The translations under genes were made by a program, and so were the position numbers. The notes beneath the pieces are model-generated. The model had not been told where the DNA came from. It did not search any database and was given only the letters and a program-made list of their open reading frames with translations. Below, piece by piece: positions 42,562 to 57,126 of a stretch of 64,000 bases of DNA. The DNA is from Hermodice carunculata. Its lineage: Eukaryota; Annelida; Polychaeta; Eunicida; Amphinomidae. The stretch lies in the NCBI GenBank assembly GCA_964020975.1, contig OZ026625.1, forward strand, positions 35,361,917 through 35,425,916. Direction: 5' to 3'. Numbering within the stretch: the first letter of the stretch is position 1; every line of letters starts with the position of its first letter.

Positions 42562-44001
42562 GGGAGTTCATGGTCTTTTCTGTTTATTGTCATAACGAGG
42601 ATTACCTCATCATGTCATATACAGGGAATAACCATCTCTTCATCCAACCATACACTCCCAATAAGCGATGTTCACTTAATAATCGCCTGAGTTCATGTGT
42701 GGGCGACAGGCCTGCACAAGTAGGCACTCAAGGAACCTATATACTTACAGCAAGCAACACCTTGGAGATGGTAAAATTGTTACTTTGCCAATCATCAACA
42801 TGTTTTGTCCTACAGTTCAGAAACTGCGTAAAGACAAAATCCTCAAACTCTATATTTCCAAGGGACCTCTAAGGGCTCCCCTAACAATGGTGTGGAGTCA
42901 TATAAAAATTACAGGAGTATGATACAATGACGGCAACAGACAGTGTAAAAATACACAAGGGCGGGGGGGGGGGGGGTAAAGGGATCGGACGAACGCCACA
43001 TTTTCAGCATAAGGTCCAACTTGAACCAGTGAAAGAGAAAAGGGAAAGAAAAAAGGAAAGAAAGGAAGAAACAAAGAACATGAATCCAAACACAGCTTTA
43101 CTTACTAGCATGACCAGACACTTCATCTCTACCGTTATTTGTGTTTTTGAGCCAAACACAGCAAAAGAACCTTTGCATGTGATCATTACTAAATGGTCCA
43201 AGATTTAGTTGGTGGCTGGACCTTATACTACGGTTTAATAAATTCAGCCTCACTGCATGACGTAGACTTCCAGTTATGTTGATCAGCAAAATGTTATGAT
43301 AGAACGGCAGCCTCCATAGGCTACTTAAAGTCCTAGGTGGTGTATCTAGCTTCATTGAAGTTAAGCATCTGGGTATAAAGTCAAGGTCCAGCTTTGGAAA
43401 ATTGTTTCAGATCGCCATCCAGCAGAAGAGTGTCGAAGTTAAGTGTGAGAATAAATTATCTCTGCCCAAAAGTTTTCACTTATGGAAGTAATTTGTTACA
43501 TGTACAGTTCACAACATGATTCACCAATATATAAATCCAAATTAATTTTCAAAAGGTTCACAATATACAATTTGACAAATAGAGGAAATAAATATAACAT
43601 CATTTCATTTTTAACAATTCAAAGCCTGCAACTTAAATTCTCAATCACTATGGAACTGTGTAAAGACCTGAAATACCTGTGATTCAAATCTGAGAAAGTT
43701 TAGGATTCTACTTATTATCAATTTCTAAAAAAGGGAAAACAAAATTTGGATAAAAGAATTACCTTTAAAATGTATATCAAAAACCCCAGTAATATGCTAT
43801 CCTGATTTGTGACTCCATTTCTTCAATCAAAAGACAAAACTGAGTGACACTGGAGAATTCTAAATATGCAAAAAACTTTAACAATAAAAATGCTAATTCA
43901 TCCAGATATTGTATCTAACAGTTTTGAAGAATATAACACTTAGTGTATACCTTGAAGTTTGGCTTTTACGTATTGAAATGAGATTTCACTTATTTCACAT
44001 C

Positions 44002-44054
<53 letters not shown>

Positions 44055-45633
44055 AGTGACTTGTACCATGTTTATTGACTTAACTTCACTGTGTTGTCAT
44101 TTTCACAGATGCCCTGCATCACAGCAATTATCGCAGAAATATTGTTAATTAGCTCTGCATCTCCAGAACAGGAATGTCATCAGTTTGTTGTCAGTTTATG
44201 CTCACTACATATTTAACATTTATGTACTTAAGCTCAGGCTTACTGTCATGTAAGATCATGATTATTGTGCAAGTTTCAATGTAAAGTATACTGTTTCACA
44301 ATAGGAATGCCCTGTATGAATAATGACATGAACTGCTCAGGCAAGCTGTTTTAATACCTTCTCATATTAAGAACATTTTAAAGTTATTTTCATGCTGTTG
44401 TGTAAAGAGAAACATGCTGAAATAGAAGGTGAACGCTTGCATGTCCAACCTTTTAAAAATCAGGGAATTCCTTTATTTTGACGAAAAGAAACATAAAATG
44501 AATTGCGGTGAATGTTATAGTACAGAGTATCATATGGGTGTACTTTCAAAATGGTTTTTCTTCTTCCGTCTTCAATCTAGTAGTAAGGCAAGGAGCAAAG
44601 AGACCAGATAGCACAAATTAAAACTGCTGCAACCAGTAGTCTTTTCATTTTCAACATGTGATGATTAGATTAATGGAGCATAATTAATGCTTCACAGATT
44701 TAATAAAATGATACCAGTATAGGTGATTAAAAGAAATGCAGCTCAAGTGTTAGTATCTCAGGCTTTATAGTTTCTATTTTTTCATAGTTAACAAAGATGC
44801 CCCCCCCCCAATCTTGGTGGATTAATTTAGCACTTAGAAACTGAATTTACCCCTAAAATGCACAATTTTGCACTTCGAATCTCAAGGTATGGCGGGTGCA
44901 TGCCCGGACCTCCCTAGCAAGGCTTGGAAGCCTTTGGCTGTTTGCAGGTCCATTCTGCCTAAGCCCCTGATACAGCACACGCCTGACATTTATAAAAAAT
45001 AAACTTCTAGGCCCAAAGGTATCAGTATGGACATACGTATGAAGTATGGAAAATGAGATCAACGAAAAAAGAGCTAAAGTACTTTTCCAAAAAAGAAAAC
45101 GTGTGGTATTGACCTGATCATGTTGGTATGTGCAGCACAAATGTAGAGGCAAGATACGTGGATTTTAATGTTGGCCCGTTAGTGATGAGGTCACCATGGC
45201 CCAAGATTGTTTCAGACACCTAGGGAGACACCTAGGGACAGAGATCAATTGTATGCGGACTATTTTACCACAGATGGAGATACTGAAGGGCAGATTGGCT
45301 GTAAAACAGCACATTTATGAATAAGCAGAACAAGCAGGATCTACTCCACTAACCTGAATGTCAGCTTAAGGGCCTACAACAGTTGAATCTTCAGGGTCCT
45401 CCGGTCAAACAATACAAGTAACATAAACATCGCTAAGAGTACAAAAACTGGGAGTATCCTTGAAAATGTATATATTATTCTCCAGAACAAAACCGTCTGG
45501 GCAGAGAGTAAAACATATCATGCAATTCAAAACTAAGTAGAAGGCACAAAGAGTTACATTGTTTTTATGTGGAGCAGATGACATATACATGGGAAAAATA
45601 AGCATATATATAGCCAGAGATTGTTAGAATATA

Positions 45634-45720
<87 letters not shown>

Positions 45721-47235
45721 ACAGATTGTTAGAAAATTTGGCTTCAATAATTTTAGAGATTTTACACTTGCCTGATTTGCTACAACTTTTAATCGTTTGG
45801 CATCATTCTGTTTTAAAATTCACCTTTGAGACGTTTTAGGCCCTAGGGGCTATAGGCAGCAGGCAGCTACCGATGACAGTTGCAAGCTTGCCTTGATGTA
45901 GTTAGAATTTGATTCAGAAAAAATATATTTTGATTACATTTTGTTGACTTAAATGTTAATGATTTTAATTCTTTTTTGACATACCTAAGTGCAAATTTAC
46001 TCAAGGTCGAAAGTTACTCAATATTGACAGATTTTCTTAAATGTTACAAACTTAACTGATTTTTTGCAACATTAATTCAGAGTTGGCAGCAAAATAGAGC
46101 TTTGTTGTTTGGAGACTTTCATAGTTAGGAGTAGAGATGAGATGGTTAATCCCGGCATGATTTCACACTGTGGCCAAATGGCCAAACGTGGAACGTCGTG
46201 CTTGTTCAACTGGTTCCACATAGTTTCGTTCAAAGATACACTGCATCATTACGATATGTTGGGAGACATGAAAATTACACATATTTATTGCTTATAAGGT
46301 GACATTCACTGACAAAGGGTATGTAATAAAAGCCTCTTTGGAGCTATTTTTCACCTTTATAAGAGTACAACTAGGAGATCGGGATGAAAGAGTAGATACA
46401 TTCAAAATTGATCATCGTGATATCTCAAATTTAAGGGGACTTATGCCCATTTATATTGACTTCCGTTTCAGCCAAGGAGGCGGCCATCTTGGATATTAGA
46501 AATCCAAAACGAGGCTCTGTTTTCAAACAAACCTAAATTAACTAAAATTTAATTATTTTTGACAAAGTTTTTTTCTTCTCTTCAAGCTGCATCCCTAGGT
46601 ATGCATCTCTATTCACCTTTTTCGAAACCTATCATAATATTTTAGAAAATTACCTTTTTGAGAAGAATTTATGAAATGGCTTAATTTTGAGTTACAGAGC
46701 TACATTTTTTCAGAAATATCCTGAGATTCCGAAGTTATCAATCATTGTCATTATTTTGATAGTACATTTGCAGATATGCCAGTAAATTTGGCCAGATATA
46801 AGAATATAGATACGTTTTATAATTCAGGGTCATTTCAAGGTCCATTGAAGGTCTCATTTTAATTCCCAGTGCATATCTTACTCACATGACTATTTGCACG
46901 GAGGGATTTTGGCCAAACAAGAGCTATCTCCAAGAAAGTTTCGAGGGGCCTGGAGGTGCCAATTTTGGCCATTTGGCCCTAGTATGTTTCTGGTGTGGGA
47001 TGTACATCATTACGGTGCTTATTAAAAATTCCTTTGGCTTGTGCAGGTGGTCAAGCTCTAACTGTTTAAATTTTAGTCAATGGGACTGATTATGATGCCC
47101 CAGTTTTTTTTTTACTTTAGTTATACACTGGCTGGTCTTCAGATGAAGGTGAGCTATCTCGCTGGAAAGGGTACGTAATAGTTCAGGTGTAAGCCAATTT
47201 ACTCGTTTCTGAACTTGTACTATACAAATGTAGTA
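42562..47235. other. No gene recognised; simple repeats
   Basis: Holds a G run (42963-42976), (ATG)n at 44002-44054, a C run near 44802-44810 and (TA)n at about 45633-45718. The (TA)n is flanked by the direct repeat AGATTGTTAGAA (45618-45629, 45723-45734). Open frames of 60-100 codons here have no domain and no coding bias that I can see. Confidence 0.5.
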
Positions 47236-47239
47236 AATA

Positions 47240-47648
47240 CGCTTGGTGTTACAGGTATGCGTTACTCATAATGACACTCTGCCTTTATAAGCAAACCTTG
47301 ACTTATTTAGCTTATTTATCATTTGCTACGTTTATACTTATTCATTATTAAGTGGATGGTCTTTGCAGAATATTTAGCTTCGACAAGGAGACCCTACTGA
47401 GAGAGACATGTACGGGTAAAGGCTGCGAAACATGGTTTTGAGTAGTTAACTGCTGAAGACACTTCAGTATATTTGGGATAAAGCAGCTATGTCAAAATTC
47501 TCCAAAGGAATGTGAGCAATATTTACAATAGTACTTCATATTTATATAGGTTAGACAGTGACGGGTTCGCTTAAGGAGAATATAGAGTTTGACTACGGAA
47601 TAGGGTAACAACGAAGAGGAAGTGGTTCTAGCTGCCAAACACAAGTAT

Positions 47649-47660
<12 letters not shown>
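47240..47660 (-). repeat. Reversed copy of the 41.6-42.2 kb repeat
   Basis: Read on the minus strand it follows 41780-42170 in order: AATATTTAGCTTCGACAAGG, GAGAGACATGTACGGGTAAA, GTAGTTAACTGCTGAAG, TAGGTTAGACAG and GACTACGGAATAGGGTAACA are the reverse-complement counterparts. A (TG)n tract follows at about 47658-47720. Confidence 0.65.
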
Positions 47661-47682
<22 letters not shown>

Positions 47683-47719
47683 CCTGCATGCGTGCGTGCG
47701 TGTGTGTGTGGCTGTGTGT

Positions 47720-49600
47720 GTGTACATACTTTAACCTGTTCGAATAAAACGTTGTGAAAAAAATCACAATAAGAATGTGTTAAAAATGTTTCGAAACGTC
47801 ATCGTTTTGCCAGAATACCAATATAATGGACTGGAGAAAGATCATCACGAAGAAATACATTTCTTTGCAGCATGCTGACTATTGAAGTTTACTTAATTCC
47901 TGTCATATAAAACAGTGGCATTCATGGGGAAAATCTGCACAGACAGCTGATGAAAGCAAGGTCTGTGCATTTAATGTTGGCCAGTTAGAGCGAGCAATTA
48001 CTTTTGCACAGTAACACACCTACAAAACAAAATGTTTGCTGCCATGGAACACCAAAAAAGGTAATTTTTTTCAGTCAATTATGTCAAAGTACCGGGAAAA
48101 GTAATAATGCATGATCGTGTCTGGTCAACACCTTAAACGAAGGCTAAAATTAATACGTAAGGTAATTGCACAAAATTGTTACTAAAGAGCTGACACTGAA
48201 AAGACTGCACGCCTCCTAAGCGAACTGGAAGTTCTTCATACTTCTCAGATTTTCCACTAGGTGCTGGTTACTGACCTAGTATCCCATCTATCATGCCTAC
48301 GGAAAGTTGGGCCTCTCCCGTTTGTGGCTACATACCATTTGTATATGTAAGGGCAAAATATTTATTTCTGTGCCATGCACAAGCTGCATAAACGTATTTG
48401 TTTTTGTTTTCCCTGCTTTACACACCTTGTGTTGCTCATATGGTTGTTTGTGGTTGATGAAAACGAGTACCCTCAACGTTTCAATTGGAGTAACATCTCT
48501 TCGTGCTAGGTAGTACATCAACGTCATGCTGCCAATAATCATTCTCCTGAAGCCTTTGTGAACCCTAGGCACAAATATCGCTGCTTGTCATTTCAGCAAC
48601 AATTGTCTCTGCTCAATAACGACCATCCATTATACCTCAAAATCGATGCAGTGTTTGTGTATTTAACTTTTTCAGTGCCAATTGCCACTAAAGTCGATCT
48701 ACTCAACACAAACTGCTCTGAATTATAAAAAAGGTGCCAGATTTTGTTCATTGTAACAAGACCTTTGATTCAAGTACCAGCATGTCTCAAGGTACAAAGA
48801 TTATAGTAGTCCAGGTCAACAATTTTCCTCGGCACGCTTTGGGCGCATTGCTGTTGACTCAATCCAAGACTTACCACTGAAAGAGTTAATATTGATTCTG
48901 CCGTACCTGTTGAGTCAGTTATTGTTCCAACTTTTCCCATTGTTTCAAGACTACTTTGATATTTATATGAGGGTGGTACTTTGGCCCTGCCTGGCCTAAA
49001 ATGGGCACGTTGTGTCCTTTCTGCGCTGCAGCATCCAGTGTCTCTGCTTCGAGCATAAGATGTAAACTAAATATATGAGCGCTTGTTTGCACAAGTTGTA
49101 TAGACCAAAGCCATTAACCCCCCCCCCATATAACCGCCACCCGGTGGGGAGGGGCATGAATGTCTTACCAGCATTTGTCAGCAATGTAATTGTAAGACCG
49201 CACTTCATAATGCTATTTAGTAAAGATGTTGAATCTATGAAACAAATCAATATATTTACCACTTTTTTTGGTTACCAAAATGGCCAGTAAAGTGTACAAC
49301 ATGATCATACAAATTATAGGTTGACATACCAGTATAAAGCTCAGAAGCAATATAAACACACAAACACACACTCCTCAAAAATAATAAATCATTCATTACA
49401 AAGTACAGAGGGCATGAATAAACATAAAAACAAACAAAAAAATCGCGCAAAGCACTTAATTACCCAACATGGTTTCATATGTTCAGTGACCTAAGTTTGA
49501 CCTTTGAAGGACACTCAAGGACACTTTTAAAAACATCAAAAAGGAAGGCCAAAAAGAAACACGGCTTCTATAAAATTAGTGGTTAAAAATAACCAGTTGC
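47720..49600. other. No gene recognised
   Basis: AT-rich, with a C run at 49120-49128. The part at about 48780-48910 resembles the copy-A-only segment at 18430-18600. No convincing exon. Confidence 0.45.
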
Positions 49601-51200
49601 CTTGCATGAATTAATAGGGTACCTCTGGGAGCGTTTCTGAAAGGTTTTTCTTTTTCATTTCATTGAGGCAAGCAGTATACAAGCTAACATACTTGCATTG
49701 CCCAGCAGAAAGCAAGTAGAGTACCATCTTCCTGTATTGTTGCAAATGTAGCTTCCAATTCCCAGGTCTCTCCGCATGAATATACCTCATTAAGACTTTC
49801 ATCATAGATATATATGCAAGCTGCTGTTTTGCTGTTTAGTGTTGCAGACTGGACTCTTTTTTAATTCCTCAAGTATGGGATAGACATGTTGAACAGCCTG
49901 GTGCCCATTCCCACAGACAAGGATAACTGATTTTTTTTAGGATTGCAACTATATGATAAAATCATTAAATTGATATCCAGGTTTTTTTTACAGAAGCAAC
50001 CAATCTTCAAATGCCTCTGAGTAGATTTCCATGGCAGCAGAGTATAGCAAGGTGTGAGCGCAAAACATCAGATAATAATCTTCACCAGCCATTATTATGT
50101 TCCCTATTTCCAAGAGACAAATCGCCGCCAAAATATCCTCCACTCCACTGCCTTTCATCAGCATGCCAACTGATCGCATTAAAACCAATGTGACATGAAA
50201 ACCACGCATTGAATGGATCAGATTTTGTATCTTTCAGGATTCTTCTTGCTCAGTGTCCATGCAATGTCCTTGATTGCTGGGTAACATGTGACAACAGCAT
50301 GGCTCTTCATAGGTTGTTTGAAACCCATATGCAATAATCTAGCCAAGACTGAACTGCACCAACTTGCATGGGTGACTGAGGAAAAAAGAGGCCATATAAG
50401 AAATATGTTGCATCACAATTGGCACAAATAGCAGCTTCATGGAATTCATTCCAAGTGGAAGGTACAAAAGCACTCTTATTAATTGAAGCAAGTTAACAGC
50501 ACATAAAAAGCCACAGTAAGTGGTCATTGGGAAAGACTTCTATGTCACTTTCAGTGGGAGTAAAAGTCAACCCTGTACTAGACCTGCTTGCCATTTTTTT
50601 CTGTGCCTGAAAAGTATCTTTCATCAATGTTTAAAGGTAAATCAATGTCTGTTTTACATTACAATTTCAGTATGGGACAGGTGCACTTCTTTGATTGTTT
50701 GCACCACCATTTTGACACAATGTCATCTCGTGAGTGGTCATATGCAATGTAGTTCCATTTTTTGTGTTTTCATGGATGCCGCAATTGTTCACAGCAAATT
50801 GTGTGAAGATTTCATCTCTTGAGACTTGAGTCAATGGCTCAATCTGTCGTGTTTGCATGACGTTGACTGTCCCAGTAACTGATGTTGTTGCCAAGTCTAT
50901 TAATGGGTGATAATTCCTTTGTTCTGCTTGGCAGTTGGTATCTTTCCCACTGCAGTACATAAATCTTGCCACAGGTTTAGAACCTTTTCATGCTGAGTCT
51001 ATGGCAACTGTAGCTTGCTATCATGTCCTAAGTCTTCATTTGTCACAAGCCATGTTGCATGATTATTCTGACTGCTGCCCACCTGGTGGAAAACACCGTC
51101 ATGTGGAATATCCATCGTCATGGTTTTGTATTTGATTGTGATTCATCTCTATTCTGATTAGATCCTGAATACTGCTTTACCTTGCCACCATCATGATTCT
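49600..51200 (-). pseudogene. Fragmented gene of the unnamed repeat-borne family, copy 2
   Basis: Minus-strand pieces in order: VNNCGIHENTKNGTTLHMT (within 50972-50667), GFHVTLVLMRSVG..GSGVEDI and AHTLLYSAAMEIYSEAFEDW (50209-49988), and RYIHAERPGNWKLHLQQYRK..LLSAGQ (49805-49611). From memory these occur in this order in the long multi-copy proteins also suggested by 14-2572. The parts complement rather than repeat those kept at the left end of the window. It is broken and has no recognised catalytic domain. It ends near the Helitron-like element E6. The name and function are unknown to me. Confidence 0.5.
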
Positions 51201-51765
51201 GACTTTCAGAATTGACCTGAATAGTTGAGTGTTGTGTTGCCATTATGGTTTTTTAACCTTGTCGTTTAACATGCCAAGAAACCATAATGTCTGAGGCATT
51301 GTTTTTGGGGAATATGCCCATCAGTAAGAGGCAGATTCTCTACATGCTGCTACGTCAGACAGGTTTGTTATGGCAGATCTGGCATTCCTGGACTTCTTCA
51401 ACTCTCTCTGTGTATCTTATGTTTGACTTATAAATTTGGCATTATTGTACGAGAAAATAGTGTTCTCAGGTAAGATAGAAATGTCGTCATCATCTTCTTC
51501 ACTCACTCTGTCTGAAACATCTGGTCTGTCACTTTCTGCAAACATAGTAGAGCCATACAGCTGTGATGAACATATTAATATTACTGTGTCTTTTTGTGAA
51601 AATGCTGTGACCCTACATCTGGGTTCTTAAGTACTCTTGAAACTTAAAAAACATTCTCTAGGGCATTGCCTTTCAGGCGCCCTTGGTAATGTGCCACAAC
51701 TTTGCTGAATAAGTAATCTCTTTCACTTTGAAAAAGAAAAATATCTATGTCAGCTATCAGCTCAT

Positions 51766-52927
51766 TATGTCTGGGTGCAATCCCAGACATTTTGTTTTTC
51801 CAAGAATTCTTTCTTTCTTTCTGTCTTTCTTACTTTCTTTCTTTTTTTCTTCTGTACGACCTGATTTGTCCGGAGTTTTTCTCGGACACTATTACTCTGA
51901 CAATCACCTAACTTTTCATGGTGACTCACCTACCAGTGAAATTAGGCACCTGGGTTGGAAGAGTCATGAGGTTTAAAATCATGCAAATTGGGAGCAATTA
52001 AATTTCTAAAATCTTTCAAACTATTGCAGATATACACAAAGTTCTAACTTACACATATAGATTTGAGACAATTGGTTAATCCAATAGCATGCAAACAAAA
52101 CCTGGGGAATTTGAATGCATGCTAAATTCACCGAATTTCTCCCCAATCCACATGCAGGCCTTGAACTGCTTGATGTGTATGACCTATTGCTTGGCCAATT
52201 GGGGGGGGGGGGACTCCCATCAACTGTGTAGTGAGGCTCTTAATAAAATACAGAGTATCTCTTTCTGTTCATACAGGAACAGATTGACTCCATGCTGCCA
52301 TATGTACCAGGCAGGCTATAGTTTCCAGTGGTGCAGAACAGACCTGTCAATGCACCATGACTAAAACTGGTGTCCTGGCTGGCCTGTTTTTGCCTGAGGT
52401 GATGTCAGTCTGCTGAGCTTATCAGTTTGAAGGGAACACAGGCTCCAGACTTCTAGGCAGAACAAGTCTGGGTATAACCTCTGTTAAAAATAGACTACAT
52501 ACAGAGATGAGTCGGCCAGACCGAAGAGGGTAAATTTTGTGTTGTCTCAGTGGACACTTTGATGTGTTCGTTTTCTTCTGCCCAGTGAGATGAAGCCTGT
52601 TCTTCATAGCCAATACTGAGACAGTCTAGTGCTTGTCTTGGTTCACAGGTACATATATATGTAGTTTCATGATAGCTTCTGTTAAAATTTGATAATGTAA
52701 TAAAGGAAGAAAGATAGTTTTGTATTGCATGTATACACATGCCCTTGAATTATAATCTGTACATATATATGTGCATGTATGAATAATGTACATGCACACA
52801 TACTCATCAATACTCCCCACAAGGGCTGACCCCCTCAGGAATGGGCACTTTTCTCTGTCCCGAAGGGTGCTAACTGTAGAGGGGTTTCACTGTGTTAGTA
52901 AACACTGGAATTTTCTTTCTTTCTTTT

Positions 52928-52991
<64 letters not shown>

Positions 52992-53841
52992 TCCTTCTGT
53001 CTTTTTTCTTTTCTCTCTTCTTCATGACCAAGTTGGTCTGGAGATTTCCTCAGGCACTATTTTTCTGAAAACCACTAAAGTTGCTATGGTGACTGACCTA
53101 ACCTGTGAAATTGTGCATCTCATTTGGAATAGCCATGATGTTCAAAACTATGCAAATTTGGGAGCAATCAAAATTTTAAAAGTTCCATATCTTTCAAAAT
53201 ATTGCAGATACTCAAAATTTCGATGTGCATATATAGGTTTGTGACACCAGCCAATATAGTGGACAATATAAGTTAAGTAGAATTTCAAATCATGATAATA
53301 AGGGGCTTTGAAAAATTTCAAAGTTGAATATCTCCAAAACTATTATACATAAACATGCCATTTTAATTTCAATTTAAAGGTTTGTGGCAAAGCCACATCC
53401 AATGAACCATGAACCAAAGTTGTAGGATTTTAATTTATGCAAATAGGGTAAACATGCAAAAGTATATCCTGAATAGCTTCAAAACTATCATAGATAGACA
53501 TGCCATTCCTACTCCAATTTATGGGTATGTGGCAAAGCCCCATCCAGTGAACCAAGTTGTAGGTTTTCATTTTATGCAAATTAGGCAAATACATAAAATT
53601 AGAATGTTGAATAGCTTCAAAACTATTATAGATACTAGTTTCATTCAAACTTCCTTTTATAATTTTGTAACATGACATCCAGTGAACCAAGAACCAAAGT
53701 TGTAGCATTTTACTTTATAAAAATTAGGCTAATATACGGAATTTAGATTATGTTGAACAATACACAAAGTGTAACATTTCAAATTGTTCTCATTTTGAAG
53801 ACACCTAGACAGATTTGCTGTCAAGCAAATCTTCTTTTTAG
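51766..53841 (+). mobile_element. Helitron-like non-autonomous element E6, best preserved
   Basis: The 5' hairpin has perfect 9-bp arms ATGTCTGGG/CCCAGACAT (51767-51775, 51782-51790), followed by a TTTC-rich tract (51809-51850). A module with TTTGTCCGGAG and CTCGGACACTATTAC comes next, then a central part of about 0.8 kb. A second TTTC block (52915-52993) follows with a repeated version of the module. Next are tandem units of about 130 bp (GGTTTGTGGCAAAGCCACAT and relatives). The 3' hairpin is perfect, AGATTTGCT/AGCAAATCT (53811-53832), and the end is TTTAG before T. Same organisation as E4, so the double-module form is a family, not an accident. No ORF. Confidence 0.7.
52915..52993 (+). repeat. 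(TTTC)n microsatellite inside E6
   Basis: Second TTTC block of the element. The Phe/Leu/Ser-rich open frame 52786-53244 is produced by it and is not a gene. Confidence 0.95.
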
Positions 53842-56580
53842 TTAAATACCTTTGCGCATTTCTGCTGTCTGACAAGTCTGTTTTTTTGTTTGTTTTTTTT
53901 TTTATAAAATATGATGCTATACAATTTCTCTGGTATTGGAAGTGATTGGCAATCATACCAATATGGGAAAACCCATGTCTTTCAATCAACAATAGACTTT
54001 GCTGGTAAATGGTTGAGATCAGAGGCGAATCATGATCACACTTTTCCCTTTCCGTCTAGGAATAAAGAGGTCTTTTGAAGGAAGTTTGAGACTGCTCACA
54101 TGAGAGCATTGGGATATAGGTAAAGATGTCTTTTTGGAACTCATTCTGCAATTGTTCTTTTTTGGCATGTTGTTCCATTGCCCTCTTGTTTGTGTTTAGA
54201 CTTCTGCATGGTTTGTAACAAATAGGCTGTTGAGCAAATCAAAAACGTCTATTGGATTTCAGGAGGGTCTCAGGCGTACAGATGGCTGATTATCTCAATT
54301 TTCAACTACAAACAAAAATGCAGGATGACCCTCTGTCATAAAGGAGAAAAGTTATTTGAGAACCTTCGTTTTAGCATATGAGGCGTTTTGAGCCGTCCTT
54401 TTCCCTTTTGTCTGATTGAAGCAATCATATAAGTACAGTAAACTTCATAGTGACGCATTATATGTACCAGTTTCTGCTGCCACTCTGTGCTGGCAGACCC
54501 ACCCCAAGATTTTCTTTCACTTTCATCTATTTTAAGCTCTGACAATTTGAACAACCAACTTCACCATGTAGTCCTTTGAATTACTTCTCTTTATTATTCA
54601 AAAGTCTCTAAATTATGTTCTTTTCTCATTCCATATATGGTTCAATTTTGTAACATTCTTCTCACTTTATTGCCCCCACGTGACTTTTCCATCTAATATA
54701 TACAGCCACACCTGGGTTCCCTGGCAGAGTTGGGTATGTGAGAGACATCCAGTTACATAAGCTGTGTTATATGGACTGTGCTGTTGGATATATTTTCGGT
54801 ACTCTTGCATGTAATACAATATTTCTACAAACACAAAGAAGGGAAACTTATCACTATACATTTTCAGTTTTACCAACAAATGAAAACAAAATTATACAAT
54901 ACTAGCTGTAAAATCAAATATGACGGCCACTTCCTGACCTATTACTTGGATTGTTTTTCTCTATTTTGGATGAACTGAAATTCAAAAGGATCAAAATAAC
55001 GCTGAAAATATGTTTTTTTGTAATCTAAGCCTTCCATATATCAAACAATTATTTTCACAAAATACACAAATCTATATTTGTCACTTTAAACATAATGGCA
55101 TTCAACACCAAATAATCAATTTTCGCAAGATATTTGGCAGGATAGGCCAAACAAACCTCTCTCAGGGATGTCAGACCTTTCCCAAATATGTAATGTAAAG
55201 GTATGTTAGGACTTTCCCACTCCAATATTCAGTTTGGTGGGTTAGCTCCTGGCCTAGCAATGAATTTTCACTGGGATTATGGCCAAATACATATGTGCGT
55301 TTTCCTTTATCATGGGGGTGGGGGAATGTTATGATGAAACACAGGTTCTGGCTACATCTGTTTAAATACGACATTTGTGTGTGTATCTCCTGTTCAATTA
55401 CCATGCTTATTAAGCTCCATAATGGTTTAACGAGGATCGAGATGGGACTGGCGTCAACAAGCACCAATTCCCCGATCCACATAAGAAATACTTTGCAACT
55501 CCTTGTGGTAGTATTGTAAACTGCTGATCGCGAACTTTCCCTGGGACATGTAGATACGACACTTAATTCTGCCTCATTGTCTCTTTTATAATATCCATAT
55601 TAACATCAGTGTGCCAGAACATGGTTTTATTGCGAATGTGTGCTTGAATGCGTTATGTGTGATATTTTATCAAACTATCGACTGAAACAATATCGTGGTA
55701 TCTTGCCTTGCTGTATCTCATAAACCTCTTGTGACACTAGATAGCACTTTGGATAACCTGTTCCTCAAAATGCAAAGTTGAAAGAACATTTCTTTTTGTC
55801 ATGTGTTTCATCACTAAACTTCATTTGAGCTGCAAATATGCATATTTTTACCGTGCAGGAAAGCACCATAAGGATTAACATTTTGTTTCATAAAAAATTG
55901 ATGTATATGTTGGTCTTTAACCTTCCTTGGTCATCGCTAAAATAAAAAAAAAACGATCAGTGAGATCAATAGTCAATCTGTGTTTTAAAACCAACATAGA
56001 TGTAGGATATGTTGATCTTCAGTCACCTTTTCAGCAACTCAGCTTCTTGCAGCAAATCATCTGCATAAACTTCACTTATATGAGCAATTCACTTTGCTTG
56101 CGGCCAGCATTGGCTTGTTAACCAGGGTTTTAAGAAAAACCCTGGTTTGATGATCAGTATTTGATGTAGTGCTTAGTGTTTGTATGTGCAAAATGATCAG
56201 ATAAGATAAACGCCATGGGTAGCTGCCAAGTACTTTGCATATATGTAAATAGAAAAAGCACACTGTTTGGACATCTCATTGTTTGGTAGGCCCATGTGAG
56301 AAAATCCTATATAATCACTGTTTACAGTTAAATTAGCATATCATAAAGGGACAATAAAGTGGATCCAGTTCTTGGTCTTGGTTTAAAGCGGCCTGTTTTC
56401 AGCATGAAATATGTCATGCTGCCCAGCTTCACATTGGCTCTGGTTTTAATCAACACATGCACATAAACAAAGTTATATCTCCCGTCTCTATGGCCCTGCA
56501 CAATCGATCTTCAGCACTATGTTATTGACACATCATCATAGCATAAATAATTTCATATCATGCCTCACTTGTGAGGTATA
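53842..56580. other. No gene recognised
   Basis: AT-rich unique-looking sequence upstream of the PAN exon. A promoter or first exon of that gene might lie here, but I could not identify one. The direct repeat AACCAGGGTTT/AAACCCTGGTTT near 56119-56145 forms a small hairpin. Confidence 0.4.
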
Positions 56581-56584
56581 ACGG

Positions 56585-57081
56585 GTGACACAAAGAATAT
56601 CTTTCAGAAGCACGTTCCGTCTAGTATGGGTAGCTTCGATGATTTCAAATGTTTTCCTTGGACCAGTTTCATTTAACCGTGCTAAATCGGTAAAATACCG
56701 AGTTTTAATGGGTTACAGGAAGGAACAAACTCTCACTGAGACGGCATTATTGGATGGAACCAAAAGTCAGTGTGCCATGTCTTGTTTGATGCATCCACTG
56801 TGTAAAGCAGCTAACTATGACTTCATCACAAGTAAGTGCTCCATTGTATCCACCAATGACAGCCTGGACACGAGGAAGCTACAGATTCATGAGTCGTCCG
56901 TATACATTGTATCTCTGGCAATGCATGGCACTCCTAATGTTTGGGTGAGTTAACTTTTCCCAACACCATTATTAGCTGGCTTCTCGTCTACCTGCCTAAT
57001 AAGTTCATCAAACAAGAAAGAAAAATAATTATATTTCCGTCTCTCCTCTCATTGTCTGTCTGTCTGTCTCTATATATATAG

Positions 57082-57126
<45 letters not shown>

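Noticed and set aside
42570-42922. Possible gene right after the duplication (100-codon frame)
   Set aside because: Overlapping frames of equal length, no domain, no conserved counterpart in the window.
52200-52212. G run as a G-quadruplex or switch site
   Set aside because: A single homopolymer run of about 12 G with no other G tracts nearby; more likely slippage.
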